A stretch of DNA of 19,343 bases from Angelakisella sp. (GCA_022794295.1 JAAWEO010000019.1:1-19343), one strand, 5' to 3'. Positions 6,590 through 14,675 are shown, counted from the first letter of the stretch. A program made the numbers and translations. The notes: a model not told the origin generated them from the letters alone.

Positions 6590-7210
6590 TTATCGGATAA
6601 AGTTGGTTATGTTCTCCCGCTCGGTGGCAGGCAGGGGGATCCCATGCTCTGCTCCCAGGGCGAAGCACTTCATCATCCAAGCCAGATTTCTGGACAGGTT
6701 CCTCATGGTCTGCATCCCTTCTTCATCCAGGGCAGCCTCCCCCGGCACACGGCCATGGACCATATTCCAGTAGGTGGAACCGGCCACCGGCATCTGGGCG
6801 ATGCCAAAATACTTGTTCAGTACATCAAAGGAAGCGGAACACCCGCCCCTCCGGGCCACCACCACCGAGGCCGCCGGCTTGTAGGCAAACACCCGGGAAC
6901 CGCTGTAAAAGGCCCGGTCCAAAAAGGAGAGGATGCGGCCGCTGGGATGGGCGTAGTATACCGGGGTCCCGAATACAAAGCCATCAGCCCCCTTTGCCCT
7001 GGCAAGAAACTCATTGACCGAGTCATCGGCAAAGACACAGCCCTTTTCGGTGCACTGGCCGCAGCCAATACAGTCCCGAATGGAGCTGCCTCCCAACTGG
7101 AAGATCTCGGCCCCAATGCCCTCCTGTTCCAGCTGGCGGGCCACCTCCTCCAGGGCGGCGTTGGTATTTCCCTTTGCTTTGGCGCTGCCGTTTACCAGTA
7201 AAACCTTCAT
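6590..7210 (-). CDS. flavodoxin-fold FMN reductase, iron-sulfur flavoprotein-like
   Basis: This 206-residue protein belongs to the NADPH-dependent FMN reductase/flavodoxin-fold superfamily. It opens with a beta strand and phosphate-binding loop, VLLVNGSAKAKGNTN (3-17). FGTPVYYAHPSG lies in the flavin-ring-binding region. Cysteines at 47, 50, 53 and 58 form C-X2-C-X2-C-X4-C, matching the compact motif of iron-sulfur flavoproteins that bind a 4Fe-4S cluster, so electron transfer in an anaerobe is a reasonable inference. The electron donor and acceptor are unknown. The ATG at 7210 was chosen because the flavodoxin fold starts there and AAGGGG lies nine bases upstream; the extension to 7354 only overlaps the pseudouridine synthase gene. 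It follows that gene by 23 bases. Confidence 0.9.
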   Translation of the reverse strand: MKVLLVNGSAKAKGNTNAALEEVARQLEQEGIGAEIFQLGGSSIRDCIGCGQCTEKGCVFADDSVNEFLARAKGADGFVFGTPVYYAHPSGRILSFLDRAFYSGSRVFAYKPAASVVVARRGGCSASFDVLNKYFGIAQMPVAGSTYWNMVHGRVPGEAALDEEGMQTMRNLSRNLAWMMKCFALGAEHGIPLPATERENITNFIR

Positions 7211-7233
7211 AAGAAACGACCCCTTTTCTTCTG

Positions 7234-8151
7234 TTATCTGCTGCCCTGAAGCTGTTTTAGCGCCCCGGTAAAATACTCCGGCAAGGGCGAGGAAAAGAAA
7301 AGCTCCTCCCCTGTCCTTGGGTGGACAAATCCAATGGTCCGGGCGTGGAGACACTGGCCCGCGGTTTGGATCACCGGCTTTTTAGGGCCATAGACCAGGT
7401 CCCCCAGCACCGGGTGGCCCAGGTATGCCAGGTGCACCCGGATCTGATGGGTCCGCCCTGTCTCCAGCCGGCATTCAACATGGCTGAAGCCGGGAAGCTC
7501 CGCCAGAACCTCCACATGGGTGATGGCATTGCGGGAATTTTTCTGGGTGACACACATTTTCTTTCGGTCAGAGGGGCTTCGTCCGATGGGGGCGTCCACA
7601 GTAAAGGAAGCTTCCCGGAAATGCCCCTGGACAATGGCCTCGTATTTGCGTGTAAAGGTGTGTGCCTTTATCTGCTCCGCCAGTCCTTGGTGAGCTTTGT
7701 CGTTTTTGGCAACGATCAGCAGGCCGCTGGTGTCCTTGTCGATCCGGTGAACGATCCCCGGGCGGATCACCCCGTTGATTCCCGACAAGGACCCCTGACA
7801 ATGCCAGAGAAGGGCGTTTACCAGCGTCCCTGTGTAGTTTCCCGGGGCGGGATGGACCACCATCCCTTTTGGCTTGTTGACCACCAAAAGCCAGTCATCC
7901 TCGTAGACGATCTCCAGGGGGATCTCCTCCGGAAGGACCTCCAGGCTCACCGGGTCCGGAAGGATCAGCTCCACAGCATCCCCTTCCCGGAGGATCAGCT
8001 TCTTTCCGCACGGGCTCCCGTTTACCAAAACGCTTCCGGTTTCGCACAGGCCCTGGACTGCGGAGCGGCTCAAACCGGCCAGCTCCGCCAGGGATCTGTC
8101 AATCCTCTGGCCGGCATTTTCCGAGGCGGCTGTAAAGGAAAGGCGCTTCAT
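7234..8151 (-). CDS. rluD: 23S rRNA pseudouridine synthase, RluD/YlyB family
   Basis: This 305-residue RluA-family enzyme isomerises uridines in large-subunit rRNA to pseudouridine. An S4 RNA-binding domain occupies about residues 14-75 (QRIDRSLAE, GLSRSAVQ, VLVNG). The catalytic domain has VNKPKGMVVHP (91-101), the signature HRIDKDTSG with catalytic Asp138, RKYEA and GRTHQIRVHL near the C-terminus. It corresponds in position to B. subtilis ylyB, downstream of lspA. Its ATG overlaps the lspA stop codon as ATGA (8148-8151), so translation is coupled. The exact target uridines are inferred from RluD homology; RluC- or RluA-like specificity cannot be excluded from sequence alone. Confidence 0.95.
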   Translation of the reverse strand: MKRLSFTAASENAGQRIDRSLAELAGLSRSAVQGLCETGSVLVNGSPCGKKLILREGDAVELILPDPVSLEVLPEEIPLEIVYEDDWLLVVNKPKGMVVHPAPGNYTGTLVNALLWHCQGSLSGINGVIRPGIVHRIDKDTSGLLIVAKNDKAHQGLAEQIKAHTFTRKYEAIVQGHFREASFTVDAPIGRSPSDRKKMCVTQKNSRNAITHVEVLAELPGFSHVECRLETGRTHQIRVHLAYLGHPVLGDLVYGPKKPVIQTAGQCLHARTIGFVHPRTGEELFFSSPLPEYFTGALKQLQGSR

Positions 8152-8645
8152 TCCGGCTTCTCCTCTTTTTTCCCGGCCGGAGCTTTGGCGGTCTCCTTCC
8201 CTTCCACAAAAAGAATGTAGATGGCCAAAAGCCCTGTCCCTACACAGACGCAGATATCCGCCAGATTAAAGATCGGGAAATTGATCGGTTCAAAGTAGAT
8301 GTAATCCACCACAAACCCACCGGGATGGAACGCCCGGTCGATCAGGTTCCCCACTCCCCCTGCCAAAATCAGGGTAACGGCAGCTTGAAGAAGGGGACCG
8401 CGAAGCCGTTTGGTTACCAAGGCGAAAAAGAGGCCTGCCAAAAGCACACCGGTCACCGCCAAAAGGAGCCACCGCTGCCCCTGGAGGATCCCCCAGGCGG
8501 CCCCGAAATTTTCGTGGTAGTACAAGCTGAGCACATCGGGGATAATATCAATGGAGCCTGCAGGCTTTAGTACCTCTATGGCCCAGTTTTTGATCAGCTG
8601 ATCCCCCGCCACCAGAAAGGCGGCAATAAGCAAATATACGATCAT
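8148..8645 (-). CDS. lspA: lipoprotein signal peptidase (signal peptidase II)
   Basis: This 165-residue integral membrane aspartic protease cleaves signal peptides of prolipoproteins after the lipobox cysteine has been lipidated. Four hydrophobic segments are visible at about 3-15, 59-80, 87-104 and 128-147. Family motifs are DQLIK (15-19), NFGAAWG (46-52), GGVGNLIDR with catalytic Asp103, and NLAD with catalytic Asp130. The C-terminal tail is charged and rich in Lys, Glu and Ala (AKAPAGKKEEKPE). AGAGG lies just before the ATG. It has the usual place between ileS and the pseudouridine synthase, but is separated from ileS by a structured 147-base gap rather than by ylyA. The lipoprotein encoded at 1163-2909 is a potential substrate. 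Confidence 0.97.
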   Translation of the reverse strand: MIVYLLIAAFLVAGDQLIKNWAIEVLKPAGSIDIIPDVLSLYYHENFGAAWGILQGQRWLLLAVTGVLLAGLFFALVTKRLRGPLLQAAVTLILAGGVGNLIDRAFHPGGFVVDYIYFEPINFPIFNLADICVCVGTGLLAIYILFVEGKETAKAPAGKKEEKPE

Positions 8646-8684
8646 GCAAAACCTCTGTGTACCCGCTGCAGGTCTTTCGGTGCG

Positions 8685-8776
8685 CCAGTGGGTTTTTGCC
8701 CCTGGCAGCAGGCCGGAATCTTTTCAACGGGTTCTTTGAAACGGGGCTGCAAGGAGACCTCTCCATACAGCCCCGT
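8685..8776 (-). other. two-hairpin structured region between ileS and lspA
   Basis: The 147-base gap (8646-8792) is by far the longest inside the long minus-strand unit and holds no plausible gene. Read on the minus strand, the arms at 8776-8768 and 8749-8741 (ACGGGGCTG/CAGCCCCGT) form a 9-base-pair stem with a smaller GGAG/CTCC stem inside. It is followed by TTTCAAAG, a poor T-run. A second hairpin at about 8706-8685 pairs GCCAGGGG with CCC plus CTGGC around an A-rich loop. This could be a leaky terminator or attenuator, an RNA-processing site, or a degraded ylyA remnant. Confidence 0.5.
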
Positions 8777-8792
8777 GTTATGGTGATGATTT

Positions 8793-11585
8793 TTATTGGG
8801 CCAGAATGGCAGCACACCGTGCGCAAAGGGTGGGATGGCTGGCATCCTTCCCCACAGTATCGCTTTGCATCCAGCAGCGCTGGCACTTTTCGCCGGGCGC
8901 CTGGGCAACATCAATGGTGATGCCTTCGGTTTCGCCGGCGAAGGCGCCTTCGCCGCCCTTGTTCAGCTCCACTGCGGAAACGATGAAGATGGTGGGCAAA
9001 AGCTCCTCTACCCCGGTCAAGAAGCTGTAGGGCTCCTCCTGACAGAACAGGGTCACCTTGGCCTCCAGGGATTTGCCGATGGTCTTGGCGGTGCGGGCGG
9101 CCTCCAGGGCTTTGTTCACATCGTCCCGGATGGCATGGAGCCGTTCCCACCTGGACATAAACTCCGGGGTGACCAGACCGTCCCTGGCCTCCGGAATATC
9201 GTTGAGCATCACAGAGGCCTTGTTGTACTCCTTGCTCTCCGGTAGGAAGGACCAGATCTCCTCCGCTGTGTAGGGCAGGATGGGGGCCAGCATCAGATCC
9301 AGGGCACAAAGGATCTGGTAGATGGCGGTTTGGGCAGCCCGGCGGGCTTTGCCATCCTTCTTTTCCACATAGAGGCGGTCCTTGAGAACATCCAGGTAGA
9401 AGCTGGACATATCTACCGAACAGAAGTTGTAAATGGCGTGGTAGATGTTGTGGAATTCGAAATCCTCATAGGCCTTGCGCACCTCCCGAATAAGCTTGTG
9501 GCAGCCGGCAATGGCCCATTTGTCAATGTCGTGGAGCTCCTGGAAGGGGAGCTGGTCGGTGTTGGGATCGAAGTCCTTTAAATTACCCAGGATGTACCGG
9601 GCTGTGTTCCGGATCTTCCGGTAACCGTCAGAAAGCTGCTTGAGATACTCAAAGGAGATGCGGACGTCGGAGTGATAGTCGGAGGATGCTACCCACAGCC
9701 GGAGAATATCGGCGCCGTACTGCTCGATGATCTTTTCCGGGGCGGTGCCGTTTTTCAGGGACTTGGACATTTTCCGGCCCTCGCCATCCACCACCCAGCC
9801 GCAGCTGCAGCAGTTTTTATAGGGGGACTGGCCCCGGGTGGCTACAGCAGTCAAAAGGGAGGACTGGAACCAGCCGCGGTACTGATCGGCGCCCTCAATG
9901 TAAAGGTCGCAGGGCCAGGGCAGGCCGTTTTCCTCCAGCACCGAGGCATGGCTGCTGCCGGAATCGAACCAGACATCCATAATGTCCTTTTCTTTGCGGA
10001 ATTTTTTGCTGCCGCACTTTTTGCAGACAGTCCCCTCGGGGAGGATCTCAGAGGCATCATACTTGTACCAGGCATCGGAGCCCTCTTTCCGGAACAGCTC
10101 CGCCACCGCCTTGATGCTGGCCTCGTCAATGTGGTACTCCCCACAGTCCTCGCAGTAGAAGATGGGAATGGGAACGCCCCAGATACGCTGGCGGCTGATA
10201 CACCAGTCGCTGCGGTCGCTGACCATGTTCTTAATGCGGCCTTCGCCCCAGGCAGGGATCCACTTGACCTCCTCAATGGCCCGAATAGCGTCCTTTTTAA
10301 AGCCATCCACAGAGCAGAACCACTGTTCCGTGGCCCGGAACAGCACCGGCTCCTTGCAGCGCCAGCAGTGGGGGTACTGGTGGATGATCTTCTGAACGGC
10401 AAACAGGGCGCCCAGCTGGGTGATGTGCTGGAGGATCGCCTCGTTGGCCTCCTTGGTGGTAAGCCCCTTGAACTGCCCGGCCTCCTCGGTCATGTATCCC
10501 TTGTTGTCCACGGGGACGATCACCGGGATCTCCGGGTAATGGTTCGCGCAGACCTCAAAGTCCTCCACACCGTGGCCAGGGGCGGTATGGACGCAGCCGG
10601 TACCGCTTTCCAGGGTGACGTGGTCCCCTACAATGATGGGAGAGGTCCGGTCCATAAAGGGGTGGGTATAGGTGAGGGACTCCAGCTCCTTCCCGAGGAT
10701 CGTGTCAGAAATGGTATAATCAGTGATGCCGCCGGCCTCCATGGTAGAGGCCACCAGCTCCCGGGCCATTACATAATACTCGTCCTTCTCTGCGGCATGG
10801 ACCACACAATATTCGTAGCTGGGCCCCAGGCAGATGCACAGGTTGCCGGGAAGGGTCCAGGTGGTGGTGGTCCAAATGACAAAGTATGTCTTGTCAAGGT
10901 CAGCCCCCAGGGCAGCGAGCTTCCCCTTGTCATCGGCTACCTTGAACTTTACATAGATGGAATCGCAGGGATCCTCAGCGTATTCGATTTCGGCCTCGGC
11001 CAGGGCGGTCTCGCACTCCGGGCACCAGTAAACAGGCTTCAGGCCCTTGTAGACATACCCTTTGGTAGCCATGGTGCCGAAAACCTCGATCTGCTTGGCC
11101 TCGAACTCGGGGCGGAGGGTCAGGTAGGGGTGTTCCCAATCCCCCACTACCCCCAGGCGCTTAAACTGATCCCGCTGAACATCCACATAGTGGAGGGCGA
11201 AATCCTTGCAGATCTTCCGCAGCTCCAGATCGCTGGCGCCACTGTCCACACCGGCGGTTTTTCTGGCCTTCAGCTCAATGGGCAGGCCGTGGGTATCCCA
11301 GCCGGGGATGTAGGGGGACTGATACCCCATCATATTCTTGGAGCGGACAATGATATCCTTCAGCACCTTGTTCAGGGCAGTGCCCAGGTGAATATCCCCG
11401 TTGGCGTAGGGAGGGCCATCGTGGAGGACATAAAGGGGCTTTCCCTCGTTGCGGCGGATCATTTCCTCGTACAGATGGCTTTCTTCCCAATGGGCCAGAA
11501 GCCCGGGCTCCTTTTGGGGCAGGCCGGCCCGCATTTGGAAAGCGGTCTCCGGCAGATTCAGTGTTGCGTTGTAATCCTGAGCCAT
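8793..11585 (-). CDS. ileS: isoleucyl-tRNA synthetase
   Basis: This 930-residue class I aminoacyl-tRNA synthetase charges tRNA-Ile. The catalytic entry reads DGPPYANGDIHLGTALNK, with the HIGH-type motif as HLGT at 66-69. The editing (CP1) domain includes the GTGCVHTAPGHG stretch, KMSKS is at residues 605-609, and a C-terminal zinc site uses Cys901, Cys904, Cys921 and Cys924. The zinc tail and N-terminus mark the usual bacterial type found in Bacillota. The ATG at 11585 is preceded by AGGAGA; an out-of-frame ATG ten bases upstream is a decoy. There is no room for a T-box leader in the 39-base gap after divIVA, so regulation through an ileS-specific T-box directly upstream is ruled out here. 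Confidence 0.98.
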   Translation of the reverse strand: MAQDYNATLNLPETAFQMRAGLPQKEPGLLAHWEESHLYEEMIRRNEGKPLYVLHDGPPYANGDIHLGTALNKVLKDIIVRSKNMMGYQSPYIPGWDTHGLPIELKARKTAGVDSGASDLELRKICKDFALHYVDVQRDQFKRLGVVGDWEHPYLTLRPEFEAKQIEVFGTMATKGYVYKGLKPVYWCPECETALAEAEIEYAEDPCDSIYVKFKVADDKGKLAALGADLDKTYFVIWTTTTWTLPGNLCICLGPSYEYCVVHAAEKDEYYVMARELVASTMEAGGITDYTISDTILGKELESLTYTHPFMDRTSPIIVGDHVTLESGTGCVHTAPGHGVEDFEVCANHYPEIPVIVPVDNKGYMTEEAGQFKGLTTKEANEAILQHITQLGALFAVQKIIHQYPHCWRCKEPVLFRATEQWFCSVDGFKKDAIRAIEEVKWIPAWGEGRIKNMVSDRSDWCISRQRIWGVPIPIFYCEDCGEYHIDEASIKAVAELFRKEGSDAWYKYDASEILPEGTVCKKCGSKKFRKEKDIMDVWFDSGSSHASVLEENGLPWPCDLYIEGADQYRGWFQSSLLTAVATRGQSPYKNCCSCGWVVDGEGRKMSKSLKNGTAPEKIIEQYGADILRLWVASSDYHSDVRISFEYLKQLSDGYRKIRNTARYILGNLKDFDPNTDQLPFQELHDIDKWAIAGCHKLIREVRKAYEDFEFHNIYHAIYNFCSVDMSSFYLDVLKDRLYVEKKDGKARRAAQTAIYQILCALDLMLAPILPYTAEEIWSFLPESKEYNKASVMLNDIPEARDGLVTPEFMSRWERLHAIRDDVNKALEAARTAKTIGKSLEAKVTLFCQEEPYSFLTGVEELLPTIFIVSAVELNKGGEGAFAGETEGITIDVAQAPGEKCQRCWMQSDTVGKDASHPTLCARCAAILAQ

Positions 11586-11624
11586 AGCGATTCATCTCTC
11601 CTATATTTTGAAGTTCTGTGTAAA

Positions 11625-12593
11625 TCAGCGGCGCCTGGAGCGGCCTCCGGAGCCCTTTTCCCGTTCCTCCTGAAGGTTGAACCCTTCCCCGAAGCGCATC
11701 TCCCCGAATTTGGAGCTGATCACCGTGCGGGCTGGTGCAAAGTCTTCTTCGTCGTCCTCGTCGTCCTCGTCGTCCTCAAAGTCGTCGTCCTCCAGCTCCT
11801 GACGGACCGGACGTCGGCCGAAGCGGCTGCTGAACCGGGAAAGAATAACGTCGTCATCCTCCAGCTCCTCGTCGTCATCCTCGTCGTCCTCCTCCAATTC
11901 CAAACGAAGGGCCGGGCGCTTTGGAGGGGCCTTCTTCACCGGGGGTGCCGGAGGCTCGGCAAATTCTTCCTCGTCCTCCAGCTCCGGCTCCGGTTCCGGC
12001 CTTCTCCGGGTCTTTCTCGGTGCAGGCTCCGGCTCGGCCTTTTTCACTGGGGGCTCCTCCGGCTCCGGCGGGGGAGGCGGAGGCGGCGGAGCCTCGGGCT
12101 CCTGGGGCGGGGCTGCCTTGGGCTGTGCCTTCTGCTGGGCCTTTTCCTTGTGGGGCAGCCGGGTGATCTGGTCGATATGGCTTTTGTACATATCAAAGAG
12201 CCCTTCCCGGAAGGTCGCGACCTCCGCCTTCAGGCGCTCATATTCAGCCCGTTCCCGCTCCAGACGGGCGTGGGCTTCCTCTATGATGTGGTCCGCCTGG
12301 GTGGTGGCATCCCGGAGGATCACCTCTGCCTTGCTCCGGGAATCCTTCAGGATGCTGTCCCCCAGCTTCTGGGCACCGATCAGGGCAGACCGCAGGCTCT
12401 CCTCGTCCTCCCGGTATTTCTCCAGGCTTTCGGCCAGGATCCCCATTTTTTCGGCCAGCTCCTGGTTCTCCTCCTGGAGAGCTTTGATGATCTCAATGGC
12501 CTTGGTAACAAATTCGTCCACATCCTCGGTGCGGTAACCGAAGGCCATGGCTTTGTTGAATTCTATGTCGAAAAACTTTTCCGGAACCACCAT
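11625..12593 (-). CDS. divIVA: DivIVA with long proline-rich acidic tail
   Basis: This 322-residue DivIVA protein marks negatively curved membrane at division sites and poles and recruits partners. The N-terminal membrane-binding domain has FDIEFNKAMAFGYRTEDVDEFV (about 8-29) and is followed by a coiled coil to about residue 135. After that comes an unusual disordered tail of nearly 190 residues: Gln/Ala/Pro-rich (150-170), eight consecutive prolines (169-176), Lys/Pro/Glu repeats, then blocks of Asp and Glu at 205-210, 232-248 and 268-284, and a basic end (GGRSRRR). Typical DivIVA proteins of Bacillota are 160-230 residues long. It starts 15 bases after ylmH, behind AGGGGG, and is followed 39 bases later by ileS, the classic order. 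Confidence 0.95.
   Translation of the reverse strand: MVVPEKFFDIEFNKAMAFGYRTEDVDEFVTKAIEIIKALQEENQELAEKMGILAESLEKYREDEESLRSALIGAQKLGDSILKDSRSKAEVILRDATTQADHIIEEAHARLERERAEYERLKAEVATFREGLFDMYKSHIDQITRLPHKEKAQQKAQPKAAPPQEPEAPPPPPPPPEPEEPPVKKAEPEPAPRKTRRRPEPEPELEDEEEFAEPPAPPVKKAPPKRPALRLELEEDDEDDDEELEDDDVILSRFSSRFGRRPVRQELEDDDFEDDEDDEDDEEDFAPARTVISSKFGEMRFGEGFNLQEEREKGSGGRSRRR
11742..11792 (-). repeat. GAC/GAG codon repeat in divIVA (first tract)
   Basis: On the plus strand this is a run of tcg, tcc and tct triplets with a locally perfect period of nine (tcgtcctcg). It encodes the Asp/Glu run at about DivIVA residues 268-284. Such short-period tracts can change length in whole codons by slippage. 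Confidence 0.7.
11849..11895 (-). repeat. GAC/GAG codon repeat in divIVA (second tract)
   Basis: A second run of tcg/tcc/tca triplets encodes the Asp/Glu block at about DivIVA residues 232-248. It resembles the tract at 11742-11792 but is interrupted by Leu codons. Confidence 0.6.
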
Positions 12594-12608
12594 GCGTTTT
12601 TGTACCCC

Positions 12609-13379
12609 CTAGCTGTATTTTAGAAACCGGACCCTCAGCTTGCCTTTTTTGCTGACCCCCGGCTGTTGGTCGTAGATGAACTTCCCGGTCCCCCGGATCG
12701 AGATCTTTTCCTTCAGCAGAAGGACACGGGCGCCGTTCCCCGCCGGCTGTCCATCGATGAACACCTGCCCCCTGGCGATCAGCTCCGCCGCAGCGGAACG
12801 GGAAAGGTCCCCCAAAAAGGCCACCACGCAGTCCAGCCGGAGGGAGGAGACGGACCCCTCCACCTCGGTGAAACGCCGTTGCCGTTCCGCTGCGGTACTC
12901 CAGGAAAGGGGCTCGTGACAGACCACCCCGGTCCGGCCCGCCTGAACCAACTGGGTGAGGACCACATCCGCTGCGGTGCCGGTCAGGAAAAGGCTGGCCT
13001 TCCCTTCCTCCACCAGGATATCCCCCACCGCCTCCCGCCGGAGCCCCAACGCCAGCACCGCCCCCAGAAAATCCCGGTGGCCGGGTTTGTCCTGACGCCG
13101 GTAAGCGGCCTCCACGCGCCGGATGGGAAAGTCCCCGTCCTCCAGTCCCCGGTCTTCCCAGGGGGAAAGGCCGAGAAAGACCCGCTCCGCATCCTCGTAT
13201 CCCCCGAAGAAGCGGTAGGACAGGGTGCTTTTCCCCAGGGCGTTCCGGCAGACCTTCTGCTGGAACTCGTCCAGAAACCCCAGAAAGCAGGGCCGGTTCT
13301 GCCGGTCGCACTGGCTCTGTAAATCAGCAAGACGGGAGAGAATCCGCTCCTCTCCCTCCAGATTAGAAGTATACGCCAT
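12609..13379 (-). CDS. ylmH: S4-domain RNA-binding protein YlmH
   Basis: This 256-residue YlmH-family protein has an N-terminal alpha/beta region (GFLDEFQQKV, FFGGYEDAERVFLGL), a central domain with LGLRREAVGDILVEEG (about 111-126), and a C-terminal S4 RNA-binding domain at about 180-240 (SVSSLRLDCVVAFLGDLSRSAAAELI, then GQVFIDGQP), ending in a basic tail. From the literature as I recall it, B. subtilis YlmH binds the ribosome and takes part in ribosome-associated quality control, able to replace RqcP. Its start overlaps the end of sepF by 17 bases, so translation is probably coupled, and no ylmG gene lies between them. Confidence 0.93.
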   Translation of the reverse strand: MAYTSNLEGEERILSRLADLQSQCDRQNRPCFLGFLDEFQQKVCRNALGKSTLSYRFFGGYEDAERVFLGLSPWEDRGLEDGDFPIRRVEAAYRRQDKPGHRDFLGAVLALGLRREAVGDILVEEGKASLFLTGTAADVVLTQLVQAGRTGVVCHEPLSWSTAAERQRRFTEVEGSVSSLRLDCVVAFLGDLSRSAAAELIARGQVFIDGQPAGNGARVLLLKEKISIRGTGKFIYDQQPGVSKKGKLRVRFLKYS

Positions 13380-13881
13380 GGCTGCCCAGCTCGTCGATCA
13401 TGGTCTCCCCCATCACATTTACGTTGCAGGGGGTGATGATATAGGTGGAATTGGCTACCGGTTTGATCTGACCCCCATTGGTATAGGCCACACCGCTGAG
13501 GAAATCCACCAGCCGGCGCTTCAGGTCGGGGGTGACGGCTTCCAGGTTCAGCAGCACAGCCCGCTTGGCGATCAGGTGGTCGGCAATACCGCTGGCATCC
13601 TCGAACCGCTCCGGCTTGACCACCACCACCTGGTATTGGCTGCTGCCATGGATGCTCACCACCTTGCTTTGGGGGACAGGCTCCGGATCCGGCAGAGTAA
13701 AGGATGGTGCCGGAGAAACTGTGGGGGAGGAACGCCGCACCGAGCCTGTCCCGAAGGCGGTGACATCCTCGTCCTCGTCGTCCGGGTCATCAAAATCCCG
13801 GTCGTAGTCCAGGTCCTCCTCGTCATCATACTCGTCCTCGGGTACGCCCATAAATCTCTTAAACTTGTCCGTAAAGCCCAT
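13363..13881 (-). CDS. sepF: cell division protein SepF
   Basis: This 172-residue SepF binds FtsZ filaments and anchors them to the membrane at the division site. The N-terminal amphipathic helix (GFTDKFKRFMGV, 2-13) is the membrane anchor. A strongly acidic linker (about 15-40) and a Ser/Pro-rich stretch follow, then the FtsZ-binding SepF domain at about 73-160, with VVVVKPERFEDASGIADHL, KRAVLLNLE and RRLVDFLSGVAY. The start at 13881 has GGAAGGAG upstream. The gap to ylmE is 77 bases and contains a weak GC-rich hairpin followed by CTTTTTC, so partial termination or an extra promoter here is possible but not shown. Confidence 0.96.
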   Translation of the reverse strand: MGFTDKFKRFMGVPEDEYDDEEDLDYDRDFDDPDDEDEDVTAFGTGSVRRSSPTVSPAPSFTLPDPEPVPQSKVVSIHGSSQYQVVVVKPERFEDASGIADHLIAKRAVLLNLEAVTPDLKRRLVDFLSGVAYTNGGQIKPVANSTYIITPCNVNVMGETMIDELGSHGVYF

Positions 13882-13958
13882 TGACAGCCTTCTCCTTCCG
13901 GTTCCAGGTGACTGTGAAAAAGCACCCGCACACAGCGCGGATCCGAATCACCGGTCCT

Positions 13959-14675
13959 TTAGTATTTCCTTCTTCCAAAAATCCCGGTTCCGACCCGGAC
14001 AAGATTGGAGCCCTGGCGGATCGCCAGCTCATAATCCCCGGTCATCCCCATAGATAATGTTTCCATACTGATATTATCTATTTTCTTGTCCTTTATGTCA
14101 ACAAATATTTTGTGCATTCGTTCAAAATAACGTTCTGTTTCCAAAGGATCTTCCCCGAAAGGGGGGATGCACATAAGACCTTTCACCTGTAGAGCGGAGA
14201 AACTAGCAATATTTTCCAGAATCTCGTCCAGCTGACCAAAGTCCATTCCGGTCTTGGAATCCTCGCCGCCGATATTGATCTCCAGAAGGACATCCAAAAC
14301 GATGCCCTGGGCCTCGGCCCGTTTTTGAATTTCCCGGGCCAGGTGCAGGCTGTTCACCGACTGGATGCAGGAGACCCTTCCCATCAGCTGGCGCACCTTG
14401 TTGGTTTGCAGCGTGCCAATGAAATGGATCTGCTCCGGGCCAAAGGCGTAGCGGTCCGCCTTTTCCAGAAGCTCCTGGACCCGGTTCTCTCCAAACAGAC
14501 GGACCCCTTCCTCCCAGGCAGCATTGATCAGCTCCGGCGGCACGGTTTTGGTCACCGCCATCAGCTGCACCTCCCCGGGCTCCCGCCCGGAGGCCCGGGC
14601 CGCTGCGGCAATGCGGTCCTGAATCTCCCGCAGGTTCTGCCTCACTTCTTCAGGTGTTAATCGGTTTTCCATCAT
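13959..14675 (-). CDS. ylmE: YggS/PLPBP family pyridoxal-phosphate-binding protein (YlmE)
   Basis: This 238-residue protein is a single-domain TIM-barrel PLP-binding protein of the YggS/PLPHP family, which has no known catalytic reaction and helps keep free pyridoxal phosphate and amino acid pools in balance. The PLP-linking lysine is Lys43 in AVTKT. Other family signatures are LFGENRVQE, HFIGTLQTNK, SVNS, EINIGGEDSKTG and LSMGMTGDYELAI, with phosphate-binding residues near the C-terminal RVGTGIFG. The start may be ATG at 14675 or the second ATG at 14672. Both overlap the end of the HlyD-like gene by about 25 bases. It takes the usual place upstream of sepF. Confidence 0.95.
   Translation of the reverse strand: MMENRLTPEEVRQNLREIQDRIAAAARASGREPGEVQLMAVTKTVPPELINAAWEEGVRLFGENRVQELLEKADRYAFGPEQIHFIGTLQTNKVRQLMGRVSCIQSVNSLHLAREIQKRAEAQGIVLDVLLEINIGGEDSKTGMDFGQLDEILENIASFSALQVKGLMCIPPFGEDPLETERYFERMHKIFVDIKDKKIDNISMETLSMGMTGDYELAIRQGSNLVRVGTGIFGRRKY

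Noticed and set aside
9672..12623. A 983-codon open frame on the plus strand opposite ileS and divIVA
   Set aside because: It lies entirely antisense to two clearly identified genes. Its product is low in recognisable motifs and looks like a GC-driven antisense shadow.
13882..13958. Weak hairpin followed by CTTTTTC between ylmE and sepF, considered as a terminator
   Set aside because: The stem is only about six pairs with a wobble pair and the T-run is short and displaced, so it is not listed as a terminator.
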